Assembly (NCBI RefSeq): GCF_039649665.1
Contig: NZ_JBDJAW010000002.1
Span: forward strand, 248,001-312,000
Origin: Microbispora sp. ZYX-F-249
GTDB taxonomy: Bacteria > Actinomycetota > Actinomycetes > Streptosporangiales > Streptosporangiaceae
Direction: 5' to 3'
Length of the DNA stretch: 64,000 nucleotides
Below, in pieces: positions 26,123 to 34,997 of this stretch. The stretch's first letter is position 1. The number at the start of each line of letters is the position of its first letter. The notes beneath the pieces are model-generated. The model did no database searches. It had not been told where the DNA came from and was given only the letters and a program-made list of their open reading frames with translations. The position numbers and the translations under genes are program-made.

Positions 26123-27433
26123 GTGTCAGGGCCCTTAAGCGCGCCTCCCCAACCCGAGGGCCTGACCAACCCGGCCGAGTTCGTCGCCGCGCTGGGCCGT
26201 CTCCGCCAGTGGTCCGGCCTGACCTATCGGCAGCTCACGGCCGCCGCGAAGGCGGTGGGGGACGTGCTGCCCACCAGCACGATCGCCGGAGCCCTGGGAC
26301 GCACGACCCTCCCCAGGGAGGAGTTCGTGGCCGCCTTCGTCCGCGCCTGCGGGCTCGGCGAGGCCGAGACGGCGCGCTGGGTGGCGCACAGGAAGCGACT
26401 CGCCGCGGGCCTGACGCCTGCGGCCGATTCGCCGGACGAGGCCATCGGCCCGGACCACGTACCCGGCCGGGCGGAACACCCCGCACCGGCCGAGCGGCCC
26501 GGCCACGCCGATCGCACCCCAGCCGGTGAGCCCGAGCGGCCCGGCCACGCCGATCGCACCCCAGCCGGTGAGCCCGAGCGGCCCGGCCACGCCGATCGCA
26601 CCCCAGCCGGTGGGCCCGAGCGGCCGGGTCAGGTGGATCCCGCGGCCCCTGCCGTACCCGACGACCCCGCCGCACCGGAGGATGCGGAAGGACCACGCCG
26701 GGACGACGCCGTACGGCCGGGGCCTCGGGCGCTGCGGCGGTCCACCGTGGCGGGCGCGGGCATCGTGGTCCTGCTCCTCGCCACAGGCGCGATGCTGCCG
26801 AAGCTGCGCGCGTCCCTGACCGGCGGCGGTGCGCCGCCCTCGCCCTCACCCGCCGCCGCGACGGCCGGAAGCGGCCGCACACCGCCCTCGGCCATCCCCG
26901 GCGCCGCGACGGCCGGGAGCGGCCGTACCCCGCGCGACGGGTGGTACCGCATGATCCCCTCGCACGTCGCCGGACGCGATCTGTGCATCGGCGAGGGACG
27001 CGAGCGCAACAAGCGGTCCGACCGGCCACTGGCCGTGCAGCGGCCCTGCCGGGATCTCGTCCCCGACACCTACCTGCAGGCGGCAGGCGGCGGCGCCTAC
27101 GAGATCCGATGGCACCATCCCGAGGAGGGCGTCGGCTGCCTCATGGTCGACGGTGCGGTGACCGGACCGGAGACGCTGCTCGCTCCCGCGAACTGCTCCG
27201 GGGCGGCGCACCAGCGGTTCCTGCTGACGCCCTCGGGGCCGGGGTTCACCCTGCGGCCCCTGCACAGCGGCCTGTGCCTCGGCGCGCTGTACGGCGAGGC
27301 CGACGTTGCCCCCGGCGCCGAACTCGCCCAGATGTCCTGCACCGGGCGGCCCGACCAGGTGTTCCTCTTCCGTCCCATGCCCGCCCCGGACTGGACACGC
27401 GCCGACCGCACCCCCCGGGCCCACGCGTCCTAG
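26123..27433 (+). CDS. Transmembrane protein with N-terminal HTH and C-terminal ricin-type lectin domain
   Basis: 436 aa from a GTG with GGAGG 6 nt upstream. Residues about 15-85 form an XRE-like helix-turn-helix common in actinobacteria (LRQWSGLTYRQLTAAAKAVG ... STIAGALG). Next come three perfect-looking 14-residue PERPGHADRTPAGE repeats (about 124-165), a single membrane helix near 210-228 (VAGAGIVVLLLATGAML), a Gly/Pro/Ser linker, and a C-terminal beta-trefoil-like region (about 270-425). That region has ricin-type features: LCIGEG, CLMVDG, AHQRFLL, LCLGALYG and DQVFLF. Topology predicts the HTH inside and the lectin outside. It could sense carbohydrate or cell wall, or the HTH may bind protein rather than DNA; function is not established. 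Confidence 0.85.
   Translation: MSGPLSAPPQPEGLTNPAEFVAALGRLRQWSGLTYRQLTAAAKAVGDVLPTSTIAGALGRTTLPREEFVAAFVRACGLGEAETARWVAHRKRLAAGLTPAADSPDEAIGPDHVPGRAEHPAPAERPGHADRTPAGEPERPGHADRTPAGEPERPGHADRTPAGGPERPGQVDPAAPAVPDDPAAPEDAEGPRRDDAVRPGPRALRRSTVAGAGIVVLLLATGAMLPKLRASLTGGGAPPSPSPAAATAGSGRTPPSAIPGAATAGSGRTPRDGWYRMIPSHVAGRDLCIGEGRERNKRSDRPLAVQRPCRDLVPDTYLQAAGGGAYEIRWHHPEEGVGCLMVDGAVTGPETLLAPANCSGAAHQRFLLTPSGPGFTLRPLHSGLCLGALYGEADVAPGAELAQMSCTGRPDQVFLFRPMPAPDWTRADRTPRAHAS
26492..26617 (+). repeat. Three 42-bp tandem repeats in the HTH-lectin gene
   Basis: Units at 26492-26533, 26534-26575 and 26576-26617 are almost identical (start GAGCGGCCCGGCCACGCCGA), each coding 14 residues. Being a multiple of three, copy-number change would alter only the cytoplasmic linker length. 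Confidence 0.92.
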
Positions 27434-29106
27434 CCGGCCGGGGGCCGGGGGGCCAGGAACGGCTCGAGCCACTCGGGGGTGACCTCGGCGGCGAAGGCGA
27501 CGCCCTGCTCCTCCCCCGCGTCGACCACCGCGTAGCCGCCGCTGCCCGCGCCGACCCCGGCGACCACGGTCAGCAGGCCCGCCATGCGTTGCGGAAGCGT
27601 CTGCCGCACCGTCCACCCGACCACCGCGCGGCGCTCCACGACGACCTGACCGCGGCGCAGGGAGCCCGACCTGACCGACAGACGGGCGCCGTCGTAGGCG
27701 TGCCCGAGTGAGCGGTAGCGGTCAAGGGCCAGAGGCACGCCCGCGACGGCGAGCACGGACGCGACGATAGCGGCGAGATCCCAGCCCGCGAGCAGGGCGG
27801 CCACGGCGGCCAGAAGCCACGGCGCGACCGCGCGCACGAGCCTGCGGCGGCGGGCGGCGGGCGGATGACGGCGCAACGGCGCCCGGATCGGCCCCACCGC
27901 CTCCGCGGCCACCTCCGTGGCGAACGGCCGGGGCGTCACGGGCAGCAGTTGTCCCCTGCTCCGGGCGTCCCCCAATCCGGTGACCAGGGCCCACAGCCGT
28001 ACGACTCCGGCACGCCGCTCGATCAGGCCGTCGGCCAGCTCGTACCCCCTGATCCTGCGCCGCTCCAGCGACACGGCCCTGCGGGTGAACAGGCCGCGCT
28101 CGGCGACGAGATGCCCCTCCCGGGCGCGCAGCGTGAAGTCCCAGTTGAACAGCGCGTACGTCGCCGCGCCGAGGACGGGCATGGCCGCCACGAGCACCAG
28201 GGCCGCGGCGATCAGCAGCCCGGGCCGGTCGAGCGCCCATTCGAGCGCGCGCACGGCCGCCCGTTCGCCGAGGCCCAGCTCGCGCCGCCACTGCCAGGCG
28301 AGGCCGAAGGCCCCGGCGACCAGCGCGAACGGCGTGAGGAGATAGGCGCCGGACAGGGGGCCGTACATCAGCCAGGCGCGCGGCACCCGGGCGAGCACCC
28401 GCGGCGGAACCTCGGCCCGGCCGCCCTCCCCTGCGGCGGGAACGGCTCCCGCGGCCGCGACGGCGGCGCTCCGGGCGGCCTGCGCCGCCGCGCCGGCACC
28501 GCGCTCGGCCCGGCCGGCGGCCTGTGACGTCCCCGCGCCGGCCGGTACGGAGGCGGCCGGTCCGGAGGCGGCAGCTTCGGAGGCGGCAGGGAGGGGTCCG
28601 CGGGCGAGCAGCACCGCGCGCAGCGCCTCGGCGCGCTCGGCCGTGAGGGCGTCCAGCACGCCCTCCTGCTCGCCGCCTCCGGCACCGGTGTCCAGCCTGA
28701 GCACGGCCAGGCCGAGCACGCGGTGGAGCGGTGAGGCGCTGACGTCGACGCCCCTGATCCGTTCCAGCGGAATCGTGCGCACCGAACGGCCGACCAGCGC
28801 CCGGGTCAACTCCAGCCTGCCGCCCGCGACCCGGTAGGTGAACGTCGCCCACCGGAGCACCGCGTAGATCACCGAACCGGCGACCCCGGCCGCCGCCCAG
28901 CCGAACGACGCCGGCGAGAAGCCCCCGGCGAGCAGCACGCCCGCCAGCGGCAGGATCAGCGAGGGCAGCATGCGGATCGGGTCGATCAGCAGCACCCGCG
29001 GGCTCAGCCGCGCGGCCCCGTGTCGCTCCGGCGCGCCGGGACCGCCGGACGGACCGCCGGACGGACCGCCGGGAGGGACGGCGGCGGAGGGCGGCGGGCC
29101 GGTCAT
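27430..29106 (-). CDS. Bacterial PH-domain (YdbT-like) membrane protein
   Basis: 558 aa. Several membrane helices alternate with bPH2 (YdbS/YdbT-type) domains: one near residues 80-170 (FTYRVAGGRLELTRALVGRS ... IPLERIRGVDVSASPLHRVLG), one near 350-420 (LRAREGHLVAERGLFTRRAV) and one at the end (LSVRSGSLRRGQVVVERRAV). A long Ala-rich insert lies around 185-230. The start ATG overlaps the stop of the upstream YdbS-like gene (ATGA), implying translational coupling. In Bacillus, YdbS/YdbT pairs have been linked to resistance to leaderless or class II bacteriocins; that role is not shown here. The 3' end overlaps the convergent lectin gene by 4 bp. Confidence 0.88.
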   Translation of the reverse strand: MTGPPPSAAVPPGGPSGGPSGGPGAPERHGAARLSPRVLLIDPIRMLPSLILPLAGVLLAGGFSPASFGWAAAGVAGSVIYAVLRWATFTYRVAGGRLELTRALVGRSVRTIPLERIRGVDVSASPLHRVLGLAVLRLDTGAGGGEQEGVLDALTAERAEALRAVLLARGPLPAASEAAASGPAASVPAGAGTSQAAGRAERGAGAAAQAARSAAVAAAGAVPAAGEGGRAEVPPRVLARVPRAWLMYGPLSGAYLLTPFALVAGAFGLAWQWRRELGLGERAAVRALEWALDRPGLLIAAALVLVAAMPVLGAATYALFNWDFTLRAREGHLVAERGLFTRRAVSLERRRIRGYELADGLIERRAGVVRLWALVTGLGDARSRGQLLPVTPRPFATEVAAEAVGPIRAPLRRHPPAARRRRLVRAVAPWLLAAVAALLAGWDLAAIVASVLAVAGVPLALDRYRSLGHAYDGARLSVRSGSLRRGQVVVERRAVVGWTVRQTLPQRMAGLLTVVAGVGAGSGGYAVVDAGEEQGVAFAAEVTPEWLEPFLAPRPPAG

Positions 29107-29621
29107 GTGGCGTCGTCCCTGAGCTCCTCGGCCCGCCGGGCGAGCTCCTCCGCGAGGCGCGCCGCGACCTCGTCGTCCAGCCCGGAGATCGTGGACGAGC
29201 CGGCGTAGGAGGCCGTGCGGATCTCCACGGTCGCCAGCCCGAGCAGGCGTTCGAGCCACCCCTGCGCGCGGTCGACCGTCTGGATCCTGCTCACCGGGAC
29301 GAAGACCCACTGCCTGCTCAGCCACCCCGCCCGCGCGTAGACGACGTCGCCGGACAGCTCCCATCGGTGTACGGCGTACCGCAGCAGGGGTTCCAGGACG
29401 ATGAAGGGCGCCATGACCACGCCGACGGCGACCGGGAGCAGCCAGGCGTGCTCGGACAGCACGTCCGGGGGCCACCCCGCCCCGCTCAGCCAGGCGGCCG
29501 CCGCGGCCGTCCCGCCGACCAGCAGGACGAAGCCGATCAGCGCCTCCACCAGCCACAACACGATGGCGCGGCGCGACACCGGGTGGGCCGGGTCACGGAG
29601 CGGACCTGTCACGCCTCCCAC
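29103..29621 (-). CDS. Bacterial PH-domain (YdbS-like) membrane protein
   Basis: 172 aa with two N-terminal membrane helices (VLWLVEALIGFVLLVGGTAA and AWLLPVAVGVVMAPFIVLEP) and a single bPH2 domain: YAVHRWELSGDVVYARAGWL, FVPVSRIQTVDRAQGWLERLLGLATVEIRT. The domain layout matches YdbS. Starts at GTG 29621 or, three codons on, GTG 29612; neither has ideal ribosome-site spacing. First gene of the coupled pair; divergent from the DrrA-type ABC gene, with three GTCAGCG motifs in the gap. Confidence 0.87.
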   Translation of the reverse strand: MGGVTGPLRDPAHPVSRRAIVLWLVEALIGFVLLVGGTAAAAAWLSGAGWPPDVLSEHAWLLPVAVGVVMAPFIVLEPLLRYAVHRWELSGDVVYARAGWLSRQWVFVPVSRIQTVDRAQGWLERLLGLATVEIRTASYAGSSTISGLDDEVAARLAEELARRAEELRDDAT

Positions 29622-29633
29622 CCTAGGGAAGCC

Positions 29634-29682
29634 GTCAGCGATATGTCAGCGGCTGACGGCCGCCCTCAGGGCCCTGTCAGCG
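29634..29682. promoter_or_regulatory. GTCAGCG repeats between ydbS-like and ABC genes
   Basis: GTCAGCG occurs at 29634-29640, 29645-29651 and 29676-29682; the middle copy forms a perfect palindrome GTCAGC-G-GCTGAC (29645-29657). The cluster lies in the 103-bp divergent gap and is a candidate operator for the exporter and/or PH-domain genes. Confidence 0.45.
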
Positions 29683-29724
29683 CCGCTCCGCAGAGTGGAG
29701 GCGCACACGATCCGAGGAGGCGCG

Positions 29725-30687
29725 ATGAAATATGCGATCCAGGCCGAGGGCCTGGCGAAACGGTACAGCCGGACACGGGCGCTCGACGGAGTGGACCTGC
29801 AGGTGCCCCAGGGCCGGATCCTGGGCGTCCTGGGCCCCAACGGGGCCGGGAAGACCACGGCGGTGCGGGTCCTGGCGACGCTCGTGCGGCCGGACGGGGG
29901 CGGGGCGCGCGTGGCGGGGTTCGACGTGGTCCGGCAGGCGCACCAGGTGCGCTCGCTGATCGGGCTGACCGGCCAGTACGCGGCCGTCGACGACACGCTG
30001 ACCGGGGCCGAGAACCTCGTGATGATCGGCCGCCTGCTCGGCCTGACCAGGGCCGGCGCGCGGCGCCGGGCCGACGGCCTGCTCGGCCGCTTCGCGCTCA
30101 CCGAGGCGGGCGGACGGGCGGCCAAGACCTACTCGGGCGGCATGCGCCGCCGGCTCGACCTCGCCGCGAGCCTCGTGGGCCGCCCCCGGGTGCTGTTCCT
30201 TGACGAGCCGACGGCCGGCCTCGACCCGCGCAGCCGCACCGAGCTGTGGGACGTCGTCCGCGGTCTCCAGGACGAGGGCGTGACCGTCCTGCTCACGACG
30301 CAGTATCTGGAGGAGGCCGACCAGCTCGCGGACGACATCGTCGTCTTCGACCACGGGAAGGTGATCGCGCACGGCACGCCGGACGGCCTGAAGGCGGCGC
30401 TCGGGGGCCAGGTCCTGGAGGTGCGGCCCGTCGAGACCACCCACCTCGACCTCGTCCGGCGTGTGGTGGCCGACGTGCTCGACGTCACGCCGGAGGTCTC
30501 CCAGGGCCAGGTCACGGCCCCGGTCCGCGACCCCGCGGCCGTCCCCGCGATCGTACGGCGTCTCGACGACCTCGACGTGGTCGCGGCGGAGCTGTCGCTG
30601 CGCCGGGCCAGCCTCGACGAGGTGTTCCTCGCGCTGACCGGGCGCCGCGCCGAGGACCGGCGGCGGGACGCGGAGGCCGCGGCGTGA
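29725..30687 (+). CDS. ABC transporter ATP-binding protein, DrrA-like
   Basis: 320 aa with Walker A GPNGAGKT (37-44), signature YSGGMRRRLDLA near 140 and Walker B VLFLDEPTAGLD near 160. A C-terminal extension of about 90 residues (RRVVADVLDVTPEVSQGQVT, RRASLDEVFLALTGRRAED) is typical of the daunorubicin-resistance DrrA subfamily. Start at ATG 29725 with CGAGGAGG. Forms an export ATPase with the permease 55 bp downstream. Physiological substrate unknown; drug or lipid export is the family norm. Confidence 0.94.
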   Translation: MKYAIQAEGLAKRYSRTRALDGVDLQVPQGRILGVLGPNGAGKTTAVRVLATLVRPDGGGARVAGFDVVRQAHQVRSLIGLTGQYAAVDDTLTGAENLVMIGRLLGLTRAGARRRADGLLGRFALTEAGGRAAKTYSGGMRRRLDLAASLVGRPRVLFLDEPTAGLDPRSRTELWDVVRGLQDEGVTVLLTTQYLEEADQLADDIVVFDHGKVIAHGTPDGLKAALGGQVLEVRPVETTHLDLVRRVVADVLDVTPEVSQGQVTAPVRDPAAVPAIVRRLDDLDVVAAELSLRRASLDEVFLALTGRRAEDRRRDAEAAA

Positions 30688-30742
30688 GGCCGCGGCGGAA
30701 GTCACCGGACTCACAAGCCACGAGGAGACGCGAGGAGACGTG

Positions 30743-31555
30743 ATGACCACGATCACCCGGACCGCGCCCGCGGTCGCGGTGGCCCCCCGGCCGGGCGCGG
30801 GGGCCGCCCTGCGCCACACGATGACGCTCGCCTGGCGCGGCCTGGTGCAGATCAAGCACAACCCGATGGAGCTGATCGACCTCAGCGTGCAGCCCATCAT
30901 GTTCCTGCTGCTGTTCACCTACGTGTTCGGCGGCGCGATCGCGGGATCCACGGGCGACTACCTGCAGTTCGCCCTGCCCGGCCTGGTCGCGCAGAACATG
31001 CTGTTCGCGAGCATGACCACGGCCGTCGGGCTCAACGCCGACATCGCCAAGGGCGTGTTCGACCGGCTGCGGAGTCTGCCGATCTCCCGCTCGGCCCCGC
31101 TCGCCGGGCGCATCGTCGCCGACACGCTGAAGCAGGTGTGGGCGTTCGCCCTGTTCCTCGGGCTGGGCCTGGTGCTGGGCTTCCGGGTGCACACGGGGAT
31201 CGCCGGGGTGCTCGGCGCGCTCGCGCTGCTGCTGGCGTTCGCGCTCGCGATGTCGTGGACGGCGGTGCTGGTGGGAGTGACGGCGGCGAGCATGGAGAAG
31301 GTGCAGATCCTGATGTTCTCGCTGATGATGCCGATCACCTTCACCAGCAACGCCTTCGTCGCCACGGACACCATGCCGTCCTGGTTGCAGAGGTGGGTGG
31401 ACGTCAATCCGGTCAGTCATCTGGCGGACGCCGTCCGCGGCCTGCTCGGCGGCGGGCCGGTCGCGCCGGACGCCACGATCTCGCTGCTGTGGGCCGCCGG
31501 CATCGCGCTCGTCTTCGCCCCGCTCGCCGTGCGCGCCTTCCGCAACCGGTCCTGA
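30743..31555 (+). CDS. ABC-2 type permease, DrrB-like
   Basis: 270 aa with six hydrophobic segments and the ABC-2 family arrangement: LIDLSVQPIMFLLLFTYVFG, the LRSLPISRSAPLAGRIVAD coupling region, and LPSWLQRWVDVNPVSH before the last helix. ATG 30743 is preferred over the overlapping GTG 30740 on GAGGAG spacing. Partner of the DrrA-like ATPase. Converges on the AfsR-like regulator with a 27-bp gap. Confidence 0.93.
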   Translation: MTTITRTAPAVAVAPRPGAGAALRHTMTLAWRGLVQIKHNPMELIDLSVQPIMFLLLFTYVFGGAIAGSTGDYLQFALPGLVAQNMLFASMTTAVGLNADIAKGVFDRLRSLPISRSAPLAGRIVADTLKQVWAFALFLGLGLVLGFRVHTGIAGVLGALALLLAFALAMSWTAVLVGVTAASMEKVQILMFSLMMPITFTSNAFVATDTMPSWLQRWVDVNPVSHLADAVRGLLGGGPVAPDATISLLWAAGIALVFAPLAVRAFRNRS

Positions 31556-31582
31556 CCTCATGTGGTGGTCGTGGCTGAGGGG

Positions 31583-34500
31583 TCACGCACCACCGGACGC
31601 GAGGGCCAGCACCTCATCGCGGCTCAGGCCGCGCCCGCGCTCGCGGCACCGGGCGAACCCCCCTGCCCCGATCGCGGCCCGTACGGCGTCGGCCACCCTC
31701 CGGTGGTCGACGCTGAGGTCGTGGACGAACCCGCGGACGGCCTCCGCCCCGCCGAGCAGGACGGCGGCCCGCGCGTGGTCGCCGTCGCGGGCGGCGAGCG
31801 CCGCGTGCCCGACGAGGACGTGCCCGATGACCGGGGCGTCGTGGGACCGCACGGCGATGGCCAGCGCCTTGTCGTGCAAAACGCGGGCCGCCGCGACGTC
31901 GCCCTCCTGCTCGGCCAGCATGCCGAGGGAGGTCGTCAGCGTCGCCTCGAACTGCGGGATCATCCACCCGGCTCCGAGCAGCCGCAGCGCCTCGTCGTAC
32001 AGGCGCCGCGCCGTCCCGTGGTCGCCGTCCGCGCGGGCGAAGTCGCCCCGCACGTGCCGCGCTCCGGCCAGCCCGATGGGGTCGCCGGTGGCGTCGCACA
32101 GTCGCTCGGTCTCACGCAGAGCCGCCTGGGCGGCCTCCCGGTCGCCCGCCGCGTCCAGCGTGACGGCCAGGCGGGTCCGCAGGTACGGCGTCTCCTCGAC
32201 GGCCCCGACCTCCTCCAGGAGCGCGACCGCCTCCTCCATCAGGAGCACCGCGGCCCGAAGATCGCCGCGCATGGCGTTCGTCTCCGCGAGCACGCTGAGG
32301 CAGTTCCCCACTCCCCACCGGTCTCCGACCGCCCTGAACCGGTCGAGCGCGATGACCAGGTCGGCCTCGCCCTCCTCGGACCGGCCCGCGTTGAAGCGCA
32401 GCTGGGCGCGGAAGACGCGGGCGGAGGCGGCCACCCAGGGGTCCTCGTGCCCCAGCAGCGGCTCCAGCCGGGACTCGGCCTCCTCGTGCAGGCCGGAGAA
32501 CATCGACATGATCGGCACCGCGACCGCCACAAGCGGGTGCGAAGCGATGCCTCCCCGGCCCTCGCGCGCGTACCGGATCGTGGCCGCCAGGCTCTCCCCG
32601 GCCTGCCGCAGGTTCCCCTCCCCGCCCGCACTGGTGATGCCGTGCACCGCGTGGGCCAGCGCCAGCCGCGTCGGGTCGCCGTCGCCGCCCGCCAGGACCA
32701 GCGCCTCCGCCGACCGCTGCGCGCCCTCCAGCCGGTGGCCGGACAGCCACCAGTACCAGCCGAGCGCGCCGACCAGGCGTAGCGCGAGGTCGGTCTCGCC
32801 GTGGTCGCAGGCCCATCTGAGCGCCCCCGACAGATTGTCGTGCTCGGCCGACAGCCGGGCCAGCCACTCGATCTGCTCGCTCCGCCGCAGGTGCGGCTCG
32901 GCGGTCTCGGCGAGGCCGGCGAAGAACAAGGCGTGGTCGCGCCGCACCCGCAGCTCCCCGCCCGACTCCGCCAGCCGTTCCGCGGCGTACGCCTTGATCG
33001 TCTCCAGCATGCGGTAGCGCCCGCCGTCGAACACCACGAACGACTTGTCCACCAGCCTGCCGAGCACGTCGAGGTCGCCCGCGCAGACCTGCTCCGCGGC
33101 CTCCAGCGTGGCGCCGCCCGCGAACACCGCCAGCCGCGCGGCGAACGCCCGCTCGTCGGCGTCGAGCAGGTCCCAGCTCCACTCCACGACGGCGCGGAGC
33201 GTCCTGTGCCGCGGCATGGCCGTACGGCTTCCCGCGGTGAGCAGCCGGAACCGGTCGCCGAGCCGCTCGGCGATGTGGCCGGCCGTCAGCGTGCGGAGCC
33301 GGGCGGCGGCCAGTTCGATGGCGAGCGGCATGCCGTCGAGCTCACGGCAGATGCGCTCCACGGCGTCGCGCTCGCCGTCCACCGCATAACCGGGGCGTAC
33401 GGCGGCCGCCCGCTCGGCGAACAGCCGCACGGCGTGATCGGGGCCGAGCGGCCCGACCGGCCACAGCCGCTCGCCGGTGATCCCGAGCGGCTCCCGGCTG
33501 GTGGCGAGGATCCGCACGCCGGGACATTCGGCGAGGAGCCGGTCGGCGAGCGCCGCGGCCGGCCCGACCACGTGTTCACAGTTGTCCAGCACGATCAGCG
33601 TGTCGCGCCCCGCCAAGGCGGAGACGATGCGGGCCACCGGGCCGGACTCCCCACCCGGCGCGGACGACCTGGCGGACACCGGGCGGACGGGCACCAGGCC
33701 GGTGTCGCGCAGGCCGAGCGCGGTCAGCGCGGCCTGCGGCACCTCCGCCGCGTCGCCGACCGGTGCCAGCTCGACCAGCCAGACCCCGTCGGGCACGAGC
33801 GCGGCGATCGCCTCGGCGGACTCCACCGCGAGCCTCGTCTTGCCCGCCCCGCCCGGGCCGAGCAGCGTGACCAGGCGGTCGGCGGCGAGGATCTCACCGA
33901 TGCGGCCGACGTCGTCGTCCCGGCCGACGAAGCTGGTCAGCCGGGCTTTCAGGTTGCCCCGGCGCGGCGGCCGCGGGCCGCCGGAACCTACCCCGGGCGG
34001 ATTCGCGGGCGGCGGCGCCGGACCGGGCCCGGCGGGCGTCGCGGCCGGTGACGGCCGCGTCCCCTCCGCGGCGGGCTCGCCCCTCAGCATCGCGAGGTGG
34101 ACCCCGGCCAGCGCGGGCGAGGGGTCGGCCCCGAGCCGCTCCGCGAACACCGACCGGGCCTCCTCGTAGGCGGCCAGCGCCTCGACCCGGCGGCCCGCTC
34201 CGTAGAGGGCGCGCAGGAGCTGCCCGTGCAGCCGCTCCCGCAGCGGGTGGGCGGTGACGAGTGTCCGCAGCTCCGGGACCAGGTCGGCGTGCCGTCCCAG
34301 GGCCAGCTCCGCCTCGACACGGTTCTCGGTGGCCGTGGTCCTGAGCTCCACCAGCCGCGCCACCTCGGCCTCGGCGCTCGGCAGATCGGTCAGCGGGGCG
34401 CCGCGCCACAGGCCGAGCGCCTGACGCAGCAGGCCGGCGGCGCGGCCCGGGTCGCCCGCGTCCAGTGCGGCCGCCCCCTCCCTCGCGAGGCGGGCGAACA

Positions 34501-34792
34501 GGTGGAGGTCCACCTGTTCACGCGAGACGGCCAGGCGGTATCCGGACGGCCCGCCGACGACGAGGCCGCGACCGGCGGTGGCCCGGAGCCGGGACACCAG
34601 CGCCTGCAGGGCGTTCCCGACGCCGCCGGGCGGACGGTCGTCCCAGACCCCCGCCACGAGCGCCTCGGTGGAGACGGTGCGGCCGGCGTCGAGCAGCAGG
34701 AGCGTCAGCAGGGCCCGCAGCCGCTGCCCGCCGACCTCGACCGGCCGCCCGTCGCGCCGCACGTCGAGGGGGCCCAGGACGGCGAAGCTCAT
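31583..34792 (-). CDS. AfsR/SARP-type transcriptional regulator with NB-ARC and TPR regions
   Basis: 1069 aa. N-terminal OmpR-like winged helix (about 1-90, MSFAVLGPLDVRRDGRPVEV), a BTAD domain (95-245), and a Pro/Gly linker. An NB-ARC-type ATPase follows with Walker A LLGPGGAGKTRLA and Walker B DTLIVLDNCEHV, then a long C-terminal array of helical TPR-like repeats. This is the AfsR layout: an ATP-regulated activator of secondary metabolism or stress genes. The start is placed at MSFAVLG by family alignment; an ATG at 34819 adds nine residues. Ribosome sites are weak for both. Convergent with the DrrAB-type exporter, which may be a target; that link is inference. Confidence 0.88.
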   Translation of the reverse strand: MSFAVLGPLDVRRDGRPVEVGGQRLRALLTLLLLDAGRTVSTEALVAGVWDDRPPGGVGNALQALVSRLRATAGRGLVVGGPSGYRLAVSREQVDLHLFARLAREGAAALDAGDPGRAAGLLRQALGLWRGAPLTDLPSAEAEVARLVELRTTATENRVEAELALGRHADLVPELRTLVTAHPLRERLHGQLLRALYGAGRRVEALAAYEEARSVFAERLGADPSPALAGVHLAMLRGEPAAEGTRPSPAATPAGPGPAPPPANPPGVGSGGPRPPRRGNLKARLTSFVGRDDDVGRIGEILAADRLVTLLGPGGAGKTRLAVESAEAIAALVPDGVWLVELAPVGDAAEVPQAALTALGLRDTGLVPVRPVSARSSAPGGESGPVARIVSALAGRDTLIVLDNCEHVVGPAAALADRLLAECPGVRILATSREPLGITGERLWPVGPLGPDHAVRLFAERAAAVRPGYAVDGERDAVERICRELDGMPLAIELAAARLRTLTAGHIAERLGDRFRLLTAGSRTAMPRHRTLRAVVEWSWDLLDADERAFAARLAVFAGGATLEAAEQVCAGDLDVLGRLVDKSFVVFDGGRYRMLETIKAYAAERLAESGGELRVRRDHALFFAGLAETAEPHLRRSEQIEWLARLSAEHDNLSGALRWACDHGETDLALRLVGALGWYWWLSGHRLEGAQRSAEALVLAGGDGDPTRLALAHAVHGITSAGGEGNLRQAGESLAATIRYAREGRGGIASHPLVAVAVPIMSMFSGLHEEAESRLEPLLGHEDPWVAASARVFRAQLRFNAGRSEEGEADLVIALDRFRAVGDRWGVGNCLSVLAETNAMRGDLRAAVLLMEEAVALLEEVGAVEETPYLRTRLAVTLDAAGDREAAQAALRETERLCDATGDPIGLAGARHVRGDFARADGDHGTARRLYDEALRLLGAGWMIPQFEATLTTSLGMLAEQEGDVAAARVLHDKALAIAVRSHDAPVIGHVLVGHAALAARDGDHARAAVLLGGAEAVRGFVHDLSVDHRRVADAVRAAIGAGGFARCRERGRGLSRDEVLALASGGA

Positions 34793-34997
34793 GCCCGATC
34801 CCGGCGTGTCCCCCTGCATGCCTCGATTGTGGCGGAAAAGGGCGCGCGAAGCCTCACACCCCCGCACAACGGTCCTCGGGCGCGTACGGATCGATTCCGA
34901 AGACATCGAGGTCAACGGCCCGAACGGGTCTGATCACCGGTACGGATCACCGCGATCCGGTCGGGGCACCTGTCCAATCCGCGTAGCATCATCGGGC

